Source of the DNA: Clostridia bacterium DTU025
GTDB taxonomy: Bacteria > Bacillota > DTU025
Direction of reading: 5' to 3'
Length of the DNA: 64,000 nucleotides
Assembly (NCBI GenBank): GCA_001513145.1
Contig: LFSP01000037.1
Span: 82,390 to 146,389 of the forward strand
Numbering within the stretch: position 1 is the first letter of the stretch; each line of letters begins with the position of its first letter. Under the pieces are notes generated by a model that was given only the letters and a program-made list of their open reading frames with translations, made no database searches and was not told the DNA's origin. A program made the position numbers and the translations under genes. Of this stretch, positions 1 through 8,009 are shown in pieces.

Positions 1-469
1 TGTCGCCGGTGGCGCCCGCCACGGCGACGCCGATGCGGTTCACCTGGCCGAAGAACTCCTCCTGGGTGAGGTCCACGCGGAAGCCGGGGATGGACTCCAG
101 CTTGTCGATGGTGCCGCCGGTGTGGCCCAGGCCACGGCCGGACATCTTGGCCACTTTGGCACCGGCGGCGGCCACCATGGGCGCCAGCACCAGCGTGGTG
201 GTGTCGCCGACGCCGCCGGTGGAGTGCTTGTCGACTTTGACGCCGCGGATGGACGAGAGGTCGACGGTGGAGCCGGAGCGCGCCATGGCCAGGGTCATGG
301 CGGTGGTTTCCTCCGGGGTCATGCCGCGGAAGTATATGGCCATGCAGAGGGCGGCCATCTGGTAGTCGGGCACCTCACCTGAAACCATGCCCTCGATGAG
401 GTACGTGATCTCTTCGGCGCTGAGCTCCTGGCCGTCTCGCTTCTTCATTATGAGGTCGGGGACTCTCAT
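1..469 (-). CDS. pdp: Pyrimidine-nucleoside (thymidine) phosphorylase, 3' part outside window
   Basis: This gene splits thymidine, uridine or deoxyuridine with phosphate into free base and (deoxy)ribose-1-phosphate in nucleoside salvage. About 156 N-terminal residues are present and the frame runs off the window edge; the family is usually about 430-440 residues. The N-terminus reads [17 protein letters not shown]. The family's phosphate/nucleoside signature follows ([18 protein letters not shown], then [19 protein letters not shown]). The ATG at 469 has a GGGGAGG ribosome site 7-8 bases upstream. It lies 45 bases after deoB, whose product works on the ribose-1-phosphate made here, so the two form a salvage operon. 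Thymidine and pyrimidine phosphorylases cannot be told apart from this part. Confidence 0.93.
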   Translation of the reverse strand, partial: MRVPDLIMKKRDGQELSAEEITYLIEGMVSGEVPDYQMAALCMAIYFRGMTPEETTAMTLAMARSGSTVDLSSIRGVKVDKHSTGGVGDTTTLVLAPMVAAAGAKVAKMSGRGLGHTGGTIDKLESIPGFRVDLTQEEFFGQVNRIGVAVAGATGD

Positions 470-514
470 GGCTTCACTTCCTCCCCTATTGAGCTGACGT
501 AGGGCCGGGCTTCG

Positions 515-1708
515 TCATGGCACCATGCCCATGAAGCTCTGGCCGTAAAGGTTCCACTGGAGGCCCAGGAAATGGGCGATGCTGGCACCCAGGTCGGCGA
601 AGGTTCGCCTCTCGCCCAGCCAGACGCCGGCGGGCTTTGACGGGCTCGGCTCGCGCGGGCAGTACAGCAGCAGCGGGACGCTCTCCCTTGAGTGGTCCGT
701 GCTGGGGGTTGTGGGGTCGTTGCCGTGGTCGGCGCAGATGGCCACGAGGTCCCCCGGCCCCAGCAGGTCCAAGAGCTCGGGTAGGCGCGCGTCGAAGTGC
801 TCCAGGCCGGCGGCGAAGGCCTCAGGATCGTTGCGGTGGCCCCACTTCATGTCGAAGTCCACCAGGTTGGCGAAGATCAAGCCGTCGTGGCCGGCCCTGA
901 GGAAATCGAGCATGGCGTCGAACACGGCGTCGTTGCCGGCCACGTGGGACGATCGGGTGATGCCCTTGCCAGCAAAGATGTCGTCGATCTTGCCGCAGGC
1001 CATCACGTCCATGCCGGCGGCGGAGACGACGTCAAGGAGAGTGGGACCGGGCGGTTCGAGGGAGAAGTCGCGGCGCGCGCCGGTGCGGACGTAGTTGCCG
1101 GAGGTGCCGATGAAGGGCCTGGCGATGACCCGCCCGACACCGTGCGGGGGCTTCAGTATCCTGCGAGCAGTCTGGCACATGGCGTAGAGCTCCTGGAGGG
1201 GGATGACCTCCTCGTGGGCGGCTATCTGAAACACCGAGTCGGCAGAGGTATACACGATGGGCCGACCCGTGCGCACGTGCTCGTCGCCGAGCTTCTGGAT
1301 GATCTCCGTGCCTGAGGCCGGGTAATTGCCCAGCACCCTGCGGCCTATGGCCGCCTCAAACTCCTGGATAATCTCGGTTGGAAAGCCGCGCGGGTACGTG
1401 GGAAAGGGCTGATCCAGCTTGACGCCGGCCAGCTCCCAGTGGCCGGTGGTGGTATCCTTGCCGGCAGACGCAGGGTGCATCCGGGCGTAGCTGGCCTCCG
1501 GACGGGCCGTCGGCCGGACTCCGGCTATCTCCACCCCGCATTCCCGGGCAAGGTTTCCGAGGCCCATACGCTCCATGTTGGGAAGGTGCAAGCCTCCCAC
1601 TGCCTTCGCCGTGTTTGCCAGGGTGTTGCTGCCTGTATCGCCGTACTGCGCGGCGTCGGGCGCTTCGCCCAGTCCGACGCCGTCAAGCACCACTATTACC
1701 GCCCTCAT
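515..1708 (-). CDS. deoB: Phosphopentomutase
   Basis: DeoB interconverts (deoxy)ribose-1-phosphate and (deoxy)ribose-5-phosphate, linking nucleoside salvage to central metabolism. It is an alkaline-phosphatase-superfamily metalloenzyme in the cytoplasm. The 397-residue product is full length. It starts [19 protein letters not shown], with the first metal-binding Asp, and has the KDTTTGHWE segment carrying the phosphorylated Thr, then [11 protein letters not shown] and ADHGNDPTT metal ligands near the C-terminus. A longer frame reaches position 1750, but the ATG at 1708 has a GGAGGAGGG ribosome site 8 bases upstream and begins at the family's normal N-terminus. It is co-directional with pdp downstream. 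A short tandem repeat lies 49-76 bases upstream of the start. Confidence 0.96.
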   Translation of the reverse strand: MRAVIVVLDGVGLGEAPDAAQYGDTGSNTLANTAKAVGGLHLPNMERMGLGNLARECGVEIAGVRPTARPEASYARMHPASAGKDTTTGHWELAGVKLDQPFPTYPRGFPTEIIQEFEAAIGRRVLGNYPASGTEIIQKLGDEHVRTGRPIVYTSADSVFQIAAHEEVIPLQELYAMCQTARRILKPPHGVGRVIARPFIGTSGNYVRTGARRDFSLEPPGPTLLDVVSAAGMDVMACGKIDDIFAGKGITRSSHVAGNDAVFDAMLDFLRAGHDGLIFANLVDFDMKWGHRNDPEAFAAGLEHFDARLPELLDLLGPGDLVAICADHGNDPTTPSTDHSRESVPLLLYCPREPSPSKPAGVWLGERRTFADLGASIAHFLGLQWNLYGQSFMGMVP

Positions 1709-1756
1709 GCTAGATGCCCTCCTCCGATAAGCGGATAAGCGAACGCGCATGGTTTA

Positions 1757-1784
1757 TTGGAAGTCGGGAATTGGAAATCGGGAA
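1757..1784. repeat. 14-bp tandem duplication upstream of deoB
   Basis: TTGGAAGTCGGGAA is followed directly by TTGGAAATCGGGAA, with one mismatch. The pair sits about 50-75 bases upstream of the deoB start, in the 134-base gap after xerD. It could be a repressor or activator site for the deoB-pdp operon or a chance slippage product. It does not match an operator I can name. Confidence 0.4.
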
Positions 1785-1842
1785 GCTGTGCGGATCACGC
1801 TCCGCGACACGCGGATTGAAAGCCTCGGTTTGGTGCAGTCGG

Positions 1843-2754
1843 TCAGGCGCGCGGATGACATCTATTGTACGTATCCCTCAGCTTAGCCTGGGTCAGGTGC
1901 GTATAGACCTGCGTGGTCCTGATGTCGGCATGCCCCAGAAGCTCCTGCACCGACCTGAGATCGGCGCCGTTCTCCAGCATGTGGGTGGCGAACGAGTGCC
2001 GGAGCGTGTGCGGCGAGGTGATCCGCCTGTCGATGCCGGCGGCCAGTGCCGCCCTCTTGACTATCTTCCAGACTGCCTGGCGCGAGAGGGCAGTGCCTCG
2101 CCTGCTCACGAACAGGCTGGAATCGCCACCTGCGGTGGCGAGCTGGCGGCGCCCCAGGGCGAGGTACTCGTTGACGGCGCGGATCGCCGCCTGGCCTACA
2201 GGGACGATCCGCTCCTTGTCGCCCTTGCCGATGCACCTTACGTAGCCCAGCTCAAGATCGACGTCGTGTACTCTCAGCCCCACCAGCTCCGACACGCGCA
2301 GCCCTGACGCGTACATCAGCTCCAGCATGGCCCTGTCGCGGACGCCCTCAGGGTCGGACCACGTTACGGCGGATATGAGCCTGTCCACCTCCTGGACGCT
2401 GAGCACCCTGGGAAGGCGCATCACCTGCCTGGGGCTTTCCAGGTTGCTGGTGGGATCGGCGACGACTAATCCTCTGGACGTCAGGTAAGCGTATAGCCCA
2501 CGCAGCGCCGTGAGGCGTCGAGCGGCCGAGGCGGGCGCTCCTCCGGAGTCGATGGTGTCGGCGATGAACCCAGCCACCACCCACTGCTTGGCGCTGAGCA
2601 CGTCGGCCTCCTCAGGCTGGTCGCTGCCCCGCAGGGTCTGCGCGGCAAAGCCGGCGAATTGGGCAAGGTCGCGGGCGTACGCCTCAAGGGTGTTCTGGCT
2701 CAGGCCACGTTCCACCGCCAGGTGGCCCAGGTAGTCATCGATGCATTCAAGCAC
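1843..2754 (-). CDS. xerD: Tyrosine recombinase XerD
   Basis: XerD is a site-specific tyrosine recombinase that, with XerC, resolves chromosome dimers at dif during division. The product has 303 residues: an N-terminal SAM-like core-binding domain (about 1-90) and a C-terminal catalytic domain. The catalytic Arg is in LMYASGLRVSELVGL, HTLRHSFATHML supplies H-x-x-R, LLGHADIRTT follows, and the nucleophilic Tyr is in TTQVYTHL. The start is a GTG at 2754 with only a weak ribosome site. Its place between spoIIM and deoB matches the usual xerD neighbourhood (xerD/ripX near spoIIM and deoB), which is why I call it XerD. The second recombinase at 39.7-40.6 kb sits in the xerC locus. Confidence 0.9.
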   Translation of the reverse strand: MLECIDDYLGHLAVERGLSQNTLEAYARDLAQFAGFAAQTLRGSDQPEEADVLSAKQWVVAGFIADTIDSGGAPASAARRLTALRGLYAYLTSRGLVVADPTSNLESPRQVMRLPRVLSVQEVDRLISAVTWSDPEGVRDRAMLELMYASGLRVSELVGLRVHDVDLELGYVRCIGKGDKERIVPVGQAAIRAVNEYLALGRRQLATAGGDSSLFVSRRGTALSRQAVWKIVKRAALAAGIDRRITSPHTLRHSFATHMLENGADLRSVQELLGHADIRTTQVYTHLTQAKLRDTYNRCHPRA

Positions 2755-2794
2755 TGAACTTCACCGCCATCGGTGGTGCAGGCGCGTTGCCGAG

Positions 2795-2822
2795 GCCCGT
2801 TGGGCGCCGCCCGTTGGGCGCC
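2795..2822. repeat. Perfect 14-bp GC-rich tandem duplication
   Basis: GCCCGTTGGGCGCC occurs twice in a row, and each copy can form a GCCC/GGGC hairpin. It is followed by further CGGGCG-rich sequence. It lies about 40 bases upstream of the xerD start, so it would be in the xerD leader or promoter region. Confidence 0.55.
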
Positions 2823-3044
2823 TCGGGCGGCTCGGGCGCCTCGCACGGCGGAATCCTGTCACCGTAGCTACGACCCCAGAGCCCGCGTCGGCGGGGCTCA
2901 CGTCCCCCGGGCACCTGGCACGGGGGGGGGAATCCTCATCGCTGAGGAGCAAATTCTCGATTCTCTACTCGATTGAGACAGAACCCCCGATTGCACCCTC
3001 ACTATTGTGGAAGGCCTCGATGGCCCCCGAATCGCTTAAGGCCC

Positions 3045-3084
3045 GCGCCGCAGGCGCTCAGCAGGCAACCGCTTCTAGCTGGGG
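3045..3084. repeat. Hairpin plus 17-base motif shared with the 53.2-53.8 kb repeats
   Basis: A GCGCC-GCA-GGCGC hairpin (3045-3057) is followed 10 bases later by ACCGCTTCTAGCTGGGG (3068-3084). The same 17 bases occur at 53590-53606, 23 bases after an equivalent hairpin of different sequence (GGCGCAG-CGA-CTGCGCC). This points to a diverged second copy of one intergenic repeat family. Confidence 0.5.
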
Positions 3085-3404
3085 CTTTGCGGCCGTTCCG
3101 CCGAGAAGTCGAGCCTTCCCCTCCATGAACCGCTGCGAAGGCCGCTCCGCACGCCCCATTTTCGCAGATCCCCTCATTGGAGTGGTCCGATTTTCGCCCT
3201 TGGGCCCATGGGAGTCGAAAACTCGCCCAACTCGTCCTCACAGATGGGGAATGCGGTTCGACTGGTGCCAAAGGAGGGAAAGGAGGGATTTGAATCCGAT
3301 CGCTCCCCAAGCCTATGGAAACCGTCAAAGCCGGCGCATCGCCCCACGTCTGCCTGATGATGACGTTCGACGCGCCCTGCCTCACTCCCTCTTAGTGCAC
3401 GGCC

Positions 3405-4100
3405 TCAGCCCAGCCTTGACGCCAGTATCACCAGCGCCGGAGACACGTAAGCCTGCACCGCGCTGGCAGCTGCCAGGCTCAGGGCACACTGCGGCATCGT
3501 GGCTGCCAGACCCCGCAAGGAATCTCCTGGCGACACGTCGAGGCCCGCGAGCTTCCTGCCTATGACGGTGGTGGAGAATCGAAGGGAACCGGCGCACGCT
3601 GTAACCAGGGCGGGGGCGGCTATCAGGTTGTGGGGCATGACTGAAGCCAGTGCCAGCGCGACTCCGGGAAGCCCTAGCTCCCTCACGATGAAGCAGACGG
3701 TGAACCCCACGGAGAACCCCCTCACCGTCACCACCACCAGAGATCCCAGCGCTCCCAACACGCTGAGCCCGCCCAGCCAGATGAGGATCAGCGAACCCAT
3801 GTTGGCACGCAGGCTTGCCCAGAAAGCCCCTAAGTGGCTCTTCGGCATCTCAGTTCTGAGCTCGGCGAACCCTGCCTCAAGATAGCCCAGCACCAAATCG
3901 GACGATTCCGAATGGAAAGCCGCGTACGCCGCCCCGGCGCAGACGCCAGCCATCAGGGCCAGCACCACCAGCGCGAAAAGCGGCATGCCCCCGCCTGCGC
4001 CAGCGCCTGCACCTCCGTACCTAAGCCGGCGCGGATGCCACCCGGGGCGCACCAGCTGCCGCGAGCGCCTGCGCGGCCTCATGCGTGTCGGCCAGCTCAT
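3405..4100 (-). CDS. spoIIM: Stage II sporulation protein M
   Basis: SpoIIM is a polytopic membrane protein of the SpoIIDMP machine, which removes septal peptidoglycan and drives engulfment of the forespore. The 231-residue product has an Arg-rich cytoplasmic N-terminus (about 1-35), then several hydrophobic segments, for example around MPLFALVVLALMAGVCAGAA and LILIWLGGLSVLGALGSLVV. The family motif region (VRGFSVGFTVCFIVRELG, then LASVMPHNLIAAPAL) is present, and length fits the family. The ATG at 4100 has a GGGGAGAG site upstream. It follows the EndoQ-like and DUF3866 genes, a neighbourhood seen in sporulating Firmicutes. Its presence is the main evidence that this organism comes from a sporulating lineage. 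Confidence 0.92.
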   Translation of the reverse strand: MSWPTRMRPRRRSRQLVRPGWHPRRLRYGGAGAGAGGGMPLFALVVLALMAGVCAGAAYAAFHSESSDLVLGYLEAGFAELRTEMPKSHLGAFWASLRANMGSLILIWLGGLSVLGALGSLVVVTVRGFSVGFTVCFIVRELGLPGVALALASVMPHNLIAAPALVTACAGSLRFSTTVIGRKLAGLDVSPGDSLRGLAATMPQCALSLAAASAVQAYVSPALVILASRLG

Positions 4101-4158
4101 ATCGGTCTCTCCCCTTCCCCAGACATGCCTATGCCCGGGTAGGGAGCACGATTACAGG

Positions 4159-5361
4159 CTAGTCTTCCAGGGATACTCTGCCGTAGGCGCCTCCGCCGCC
4201 AGCGTCCAGACGGAGCGCTCCGGACCTGGCATCGATGATGCGCCCTGCCAGCGTGTCTCCCACCACCCGGGCGAGGCGCTCGAACGGGGCATCATGAAGC
4301 GCGGCGAGTTCCGAGCCGAACTCCCTGACCAGCGCCTTGATGCGCGCGGGGCCTATGCCGGGGATGAACTGAAGGGGCACCTGGTACCGGTATTCCGGCC
4401 GGTGCGGCGGACTGTGCGGAGTCGGGTGGTCGGCGATCTCGGCTAGCCTGTCGGCGACGCCCACCACCACCCTGTGGCTGGCGCACTTAGGGCATACGCG
4501 GGGCTCTCCGGGCTGCACGCTGAACCTGGCGCCACAGGTGTCACATCCGGACAGATGGTACTTGCCAAGCCTCGGGTCGAGGCCATAGTTGAGGCGAACG
4601 CCGCGCCCGTCCCTCCTGGCAAGGGCCAGGGCCAGCTCGCTGAAGGTGGGCCTTTCCATGTCCATGACGTTGAACTCTCGACCGATCCTGGGTAGCGAGT
4701 GTGCGTCGGAGTTCGATAGGAATGTGAACTGGGCCAGCTCCGCTATGGTATCTGCCATCGCCGTATCAGCTGAAAGCCCCAGCTCGATGGCGTTCACAAG
4801 CTCCAGGCCATCTTCGCTCATGGCCTGCTCAATTCTGGGCACACACGCCCCCAGTACGCCTTTGTGCGGGGTGAACACGTGCGATGGCACGAACAGGCCG
4901 TCAAGGTCGTGCGTGAGCTTCGCCAGCTCCGTCGGCGACATCCGGACATGCTGCGTGCTGAGGTCTATGTTGCTGACGAGCCTCTTGACCTCCGACGAGA
5001 AATCCTGCATTGCGCGGATGCTCGGCATGAAGCACATATAGTGTGCGGAACACCCCTCAGGCAGGCTGGCTTCGAGCTCTGCCCCGATGATAACGGTGGA
5101 CTCTTCGGCTGCGCCTTCAGAGTACGCAATGCCCCCTCCCTCCAGCTCGGACATGTGCCCTGAATCCAGGAGCTCCGAAATGTCGCGGAGCACGCGGGGA
5201 GAGGCGCAGTCCACGATGCCAACCATCTGGACCCCGGCGGAGCTGTGGGCGCGCTGCGCGATGTTCTTGAACACCAGGTCTCTCGCGGCGCTTATCTTCA
5301 CCGGCTCTCCGCGGGAGTCCCTTCCAATATGTACATGCAGGTCCACGCGATACTGCTTCAA
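4159..5361 (-). CDS. EndoQ-like PHP-domain DNA repair endonuclease
   Basis: The product resembles endonuclease Q, which nicks DNA 5' of deaminated bases (uracil, hypoxanthine, xanthine) and abasic sites. Of 400 residues, about 1-250 form a PHP metallophosphoesterase domain: VDLHVHIG supplies the first two His ligands, VGIVDCASP, IIGAELEAS, FVPSHVFTPHKG and FLSNSDAHS give further ligands. A zinc ribbon follows (CDTC at about 272, CPKC at about 290), then a helix-hairpin-helix segment (FIPGIGPARIKALVREFG, about 334-351). This order matches EndoQ. The start is a TTG at 5361 with GGAGGGCCGAG just upstream, 24 bases after DUF3866. Function is inferred from family resemblance; many bacterial homologues are annotated only as PHP-domain proteins. 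Confidence 0.85.
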   Translation of the reverse strand: MKQYRVDLHVHIGRDSRGEPVKISAARDLVFKNIAQRAHSSAGVQMVGIVDCASPRVLRDISELLDSGHMSELEGGGIAYSEGAAEESTVIIGAELEASLPEGCSAHYMCFMPSIRAMQDFSSEVKRLVSNIDLSTQHVRMSPTELAKLTHDLDGLFVPSHVFTPHKGVLGACVPRIEQAMSEDGLELVNAIELGLSADTAMADTIAELAQFTFLSNSDAHSLPRIGREFNVMDMERPTFSELALALARRDGRGVRLNYGLDPRLGKYHLSGCDTCGARFSVQPGEPRVCPKCASHRVVVGVADRLAEIADHPTPHSPPHRPEYRYQVPLQFIPGIGPARIKALVREFGSELAALHDAPFERLARVVGDTLAGRIIDARSGALRLDAGGGGAYGRVSLED

Positions 5362-5385
5362 CTCGGCCCTCCAAACATCGTTTGC

Positions 5386-6678
5386 TCAATCACTGGCCTG
5401 GGCGGCCTCGCCACGGCCGACGCGGCATCCGACGGCCAGCGAGGCGGCATAGGCCCCTGCCGCGCTGGCGGTCAGGAAGAACTCCGGCTCCTGGGCGCTG
5501 TCGCGCCCCATCGTGGAGAGCTCCAGGCCAGCGGCTTGGGCCTCTCGAAGGCCCCCCTCGCCCGGGTGCAGCGCCAGCCGGTGTCCTATTCCGCTCAACG
5601 CCGGTTCCAGCGCCTCGACGGCCCGCTCAAGGAAAGCGGGGTCCATGTCGTCCGCCAGCACGACAGTGCACGGGAGGCAGCACACGTCCCGCAGCACGGT
5701 AATGGTGTGGTGGCTGACCGGAGTGTGTCGACCGCGTGGATCACCTCGGGACAGCCTCGGGGCCATGATCGCCTGCCCTCGCAGCCGCGTCGCTGCGTCC
5801 AGCGCCGGGCCTTGCTCGATGGCGGTGGTTCCGAAGCGGGTTCCGGTGCCCACGACGCCTGGGCCCATGCAGACGATCGCCACGTCGCACTTGACCACCT
5901 GCTTTGCGATGATCAGCGCCGAATGGACGTTCACGGCTTCATGGTCGCCCCCGAAGGCGTGGCCGGCGGTTATCACCGACGATACCAAGCCCACCCGCAC
6001 CAGCCGGCTCACAGTCCTGCTCAATGCCGCTGGCAGCGCGCCGCCATCAGTCATTATGTACGCCAGGCGCAGTGCGCCTTCCGTCGCCCCGGCCCCATCC
6101 CCAACCCCACATCCCACGCGTTCCGCAGCCGACACCGCCGGCACCGCCGACGGAACCACAGCAGCAGACGCCGCCGACGCCGATGCCGACGCCGCCGACG
6201 CCACCCACGCCGCTCCAGCAGCAGCCGGCGCCAGCATCGAGTGCAGCTCGCACACGACCACTGGCATGCCGTCGAGCCCGCTGAACGCCTCAATCGCCTC
6301 AAGGCAAGCGGCGCTCTCCTCCGCCGCCCCGCACGCGATCTGCATCGGCGTGTACCTCAGCTTCATGATGTGCCCGCCTGGCGTGCCCTCAAGCTCCTTG
6401 CGCCCGTCGGCCCACATCACGAAGTGGGAACCACCGCTGCCCAGGCCAAGCCGGACAGCGGTGGTGTTCACGATAACCCTCTGGCCGCCCGCCACGCGGC
6501 CGGTGATGTCGGGATAGCATATGGCCGGGCACTCCGGCTCAGATTCTGTCTGAACCACCACCCGCTGAATGTGCGCAGAGTCCTCTTCCACGCGGAGCAC
6601 TACTGCCGGTTCGGCGATGAGCACCGCTGCACCTCCTGGCGCCTGGCGCGCGAGATCGCACGCTCTCAGTATGCCCAT
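5386..6678 (-). CDS. DUF3866 family protein with Ala/Ser-rich insertion
   Basis: This is a conserved protein of unknown function found in Firmicutes near spoIIM. The 430-residue product has the recognisable core segments VIVNTTAVRLGLGSGGSHFV (about 69-88), GGHIMKLRYTPMQIAC, VICMGPGVVGTGTRFGTTA-type glycine-rich sequence (here VAIVCMGPGVVGTGTRFG) and VSHHTITVLRDV. I see no signal peptide or clear membrane segment. Residues about 151-200 are a low-complexity Ala/Ser/Val tract encoded by GCC/GAC-type repeats at roughly 6078-6228, apparently an expansion in a surface loop. The ATG at 6678 has GGGAGG upstream. It lies 27 bases after the oxidoreductase gamma-subunit gene, so it may be read through from the fermentation operon. 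Confidence 0.85.
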   Translation of the reverse strand: MGILRACDLARQAPGGAAVLIAEPAVVLRVEEDSAHIQRVVVQTESEPECPAICYPDITGRVAGGQRVIVNTTAVRLGLGSGGSHFVMWADGRKELEGTPGGHIMKLRYTPMQIACGAAEESAACLEAIEAFSGLDGMPVVVCELHSMLAPAAAGAAWVASAASASASAASAAVVPSAVPAVSAAERVGCGVGDGAGATEGALRLAYIMTDGGALPAALSRTVSRLVRVGLVSSVITAGHAFGGDHEAVNVHSALIIAKQVVKCDVAIVCMGPGVVGTGTRFGTTAIEQGPALDAATRLRGQAIMAPRLSRGDPRGRHTPVSHHTITVLRDVCCLPCTVVLADDMDPAFLERAVEALEPALSGIGHRLALHPGEGGLREAQAAGLELSTMGRDSAQEPEFFLTASAAGAYAASLAVGCRVGRGEAAQASD

Positions 6679-6705
6679 AGGTGCCTCCCAACCAGCCGAG
6701 CCCTC

Positions 6706-7242
6706 CTACTTCACCAGCTCCGCGCCGCGCTTCAGCGCCTCGAGGTTCAACGGGATCAGATCGTGCCTGCGCGCCGGCAGCACCTCAGCAAGGCACTGGC
6801 CCACTGTCTCAAACGACACCGTGCCCCTGGCCTTGATGTATGCCCCCAGCACCACCATGTTGGCAACCTTGTCTGAACCCACCTCTTCGCCCAGCTCGTT
6901 CGCGGGCACCGCTATAACGCGAATGTCCGTCCTCTCCGGCGCCCTGTCTATCAGAGAGCTGTTGTATATCAACAGACCCCCAGGCTGCACCATGGGCTCG
7001 AACCTGTCCAGGGACGGGCGGTTCATCACTATGGCCGTGGTTGGCTCCGTCACGATGGGCGACGCGATGGGCTCGTCCGAGACCACCACCGAGCAGTTGG
7101 CCGTGCCCCCGCGCATCTCTGGGCCGTACGACGGGATCCACGACACGTTCTTGCCCTCGTGCATTCCGGCGTACGACAGGATCTGCCCCATCACCATGAC
7201 GCCCTGGCCACCGAATCCGGCGATGATGAGCTCCTCAACCAT
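6706..7242 (-). CDS. 2-oxoacid:ferredoxin oxidoreductase, gamma subunit
   Basis: This is the gamma subunit of a CoA-dependent 2-oxoacid:ferredoxin oxidoreductase, the small domain that completes the catalytic complex. The 178-residue product starts MVEELIIAGFGGQGVMVMGQ, with the family's G-x-G-G-Q-G motif, and has SWIPSYGPEMRGGTANCSVV, typical of this subunit. A frame extends upstream to 7296, but the ATG at 7242 fits the family N-terminus and overlaps the end of the beta-subunit gene by 8 bases, implying translational coupling. It is the last enzyme gene of the butyrate kinase/oxidoreductase operon. Substrate cannot be read from sequence alone; operon partners favour branched-chain 2-oxoacids. 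Confidence 0.93.
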   Translation of the reverse strand: MVEELIIAGFGGQGVMVMGQILSYAGMHEGKNVSWIPSYGPEMRGGTANCSVVVSDEPIASPIVTEPTTAIVMNRPSLDRFEPMVQPGGLLIYNSSLIDRAPERTDIRVIAVPANELGEEVGSDKVANMVVLGAYIKARGTVSFETVGQCLAEVLPARRHDLIPLNLEALKRGAELVK

Positions 7243-8008
7243 TGGCCTGCCCCCTCTCCGGCGTCTCCGGCATCTCCGGCGTCCTGAACTCGCCAAGGGG
7301 ATAGTACGGTATCATGTTCTTCTCCACCCAGGCCATGGCGTCCACCGGCGACATCCCCCAGTTGGTGGGGCATGTCGACAGGCACTCCACCAACGAGAAA
7401 CCTTCTCCGGCCGCCTGCACCTGGAAGGCCTTCTTGATGGCCCGCCCTGCCCTGGCTATGTGCGCCGGGCTCGTGGTGGACACCCTCGCCACATACGTGG
7501 CGCCCGGTATCGTGGCCAACATCTCCGCGATCCTCAGCGGCTGCCCTGCCAGCGCCGGCTGCCGGCCCCGCGGCGACGTGGTGGTCTTCTGCCCCACCAG
7601 CGTGGTGGGGGCCATCTGTCCGCCGGTCATCCCGTAGATGGCGTTGTTCACGAATATCACCGTGATGTTCTCGCTGCGCATGGCGGCGTGCACGATCTCG
7701 GCAGTGCCTATCGATGCCAGGTCGCCGTCTCCCTGATAGGTGAAGACGATGGCATCAGGCACCGCCCGCCGTATCCCCGTGGCTACCGCAGGCGCCCTGC
7801 CGTGGGCCGCCTGCTGGAAGTCGCAGTCGAAGTAATCGTAGGAGAACACCGAGCACCCCACCGATGCCACTCCAACCGCGCGGTCGCGCAGGCCGAGCTC
7901 GTCGATGGCGTCTGCCACCAGCTTGTGTATGATGCCGTGGGTGCATCCCGGGCAGTAGTGCGTCGGCACCGGCCGCAGCGACTTCGGAACCGCGTAAACC
8001 TGCTTCAT
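7235..8008 (-). CDS. 2-oxoacid:ferredoxin oxidoreductase, beta (TPP-binding) subunit
   Basis: This subunit binds thiamine diphosphate and carries out decarboxylation of the 2-oxoacid. Of 257 residues, HYCPGCTHGIIHKL near the N-terminus and VGCSVFSYDYFD are family hallmarks. The TPP/Mg motif begins at YQGDGDLASIGTAE and ends with FVNNAIYGMTGGQMAPTT. Further Cys residues lie near the C-terminus (LSTCPTNWG). The gene starts with an ATG at 8008, one base after the alpha-subunit stop, and its own end overlaps the gamma gene by 8 bases. The tight alpha-beta-gamma order with a small ferredoxin gene ahead is the arrangement of VOR/KOR-type enzymes. Confidence 0.95.
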   Translation of the reverse strand: MKQVYAVPKSLRPVPTHYCPGCTHGIIHKLVADAIDELGLRDRAVGVASVGCSVFSYDYFDCDFQQAAHGRAPAVATGIRRAVPDAIVFTYQGDGDLASIGTAEIVHAAMRSENITVIFVNNAIYGMTGGQMAPTTLVGQKTTTSPRGRQPALAGQPLRIAEMLATIPGATYVARVSTTSPAHIARAGRAIKKAFQVQAAGEGFSLVECLSTCPTNWGMSPVDAMAWVEKNMIPYYPLGEFRTPEMPETPERGQANG

Positions 8009-8009
8009 C

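Larger units (their letters stand above)
2755..3404. other. 650-bp intergenic region without a convincing gene (spoIIM to xerD)
   Basis: No gene is supported on either strand, although GC-rich sequence leaves frames open. It holds a perfect 14-bp tandem duplication (2795-2822), a G9 homopolymer (2932-2940), a GC hairpin (3045-3057) followed by a 17-base motif at 3068-3084 that recurs exactly in the repeat region at 53590-53606, and a tRNA-T-arm-like stretch near 3285-3300 preceded by a tandem AAAGGAGGG duplication. I see no terminator with a U-run after spoIIM. Confidence 0.6.

Noticed and set aside
3269-3385. Possible minus-strand tRNA (GGATTCAAATCC and a GGCACCA end)
   Set aside because: The presumed T-stem pairs at only two positions, no complementary acceptor 5' strand is found 70-95 bases upstream, and no D or anticodon arm fits. 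At most it is a relic.
3002-3385. 127-codon minus-strand frame in the spoIIM-xerD gap
   Set aside because: No ribosome site or recognisable domain, and it crosses the repeat motif and the tRNA-like scar.
5245-6876. 543-codon open frame on the plus strand opposite DUF3866
   Set aside because: Shadow of a high-GC gene; its Arg/His/Pro-rich composition is typical of antisense frames.
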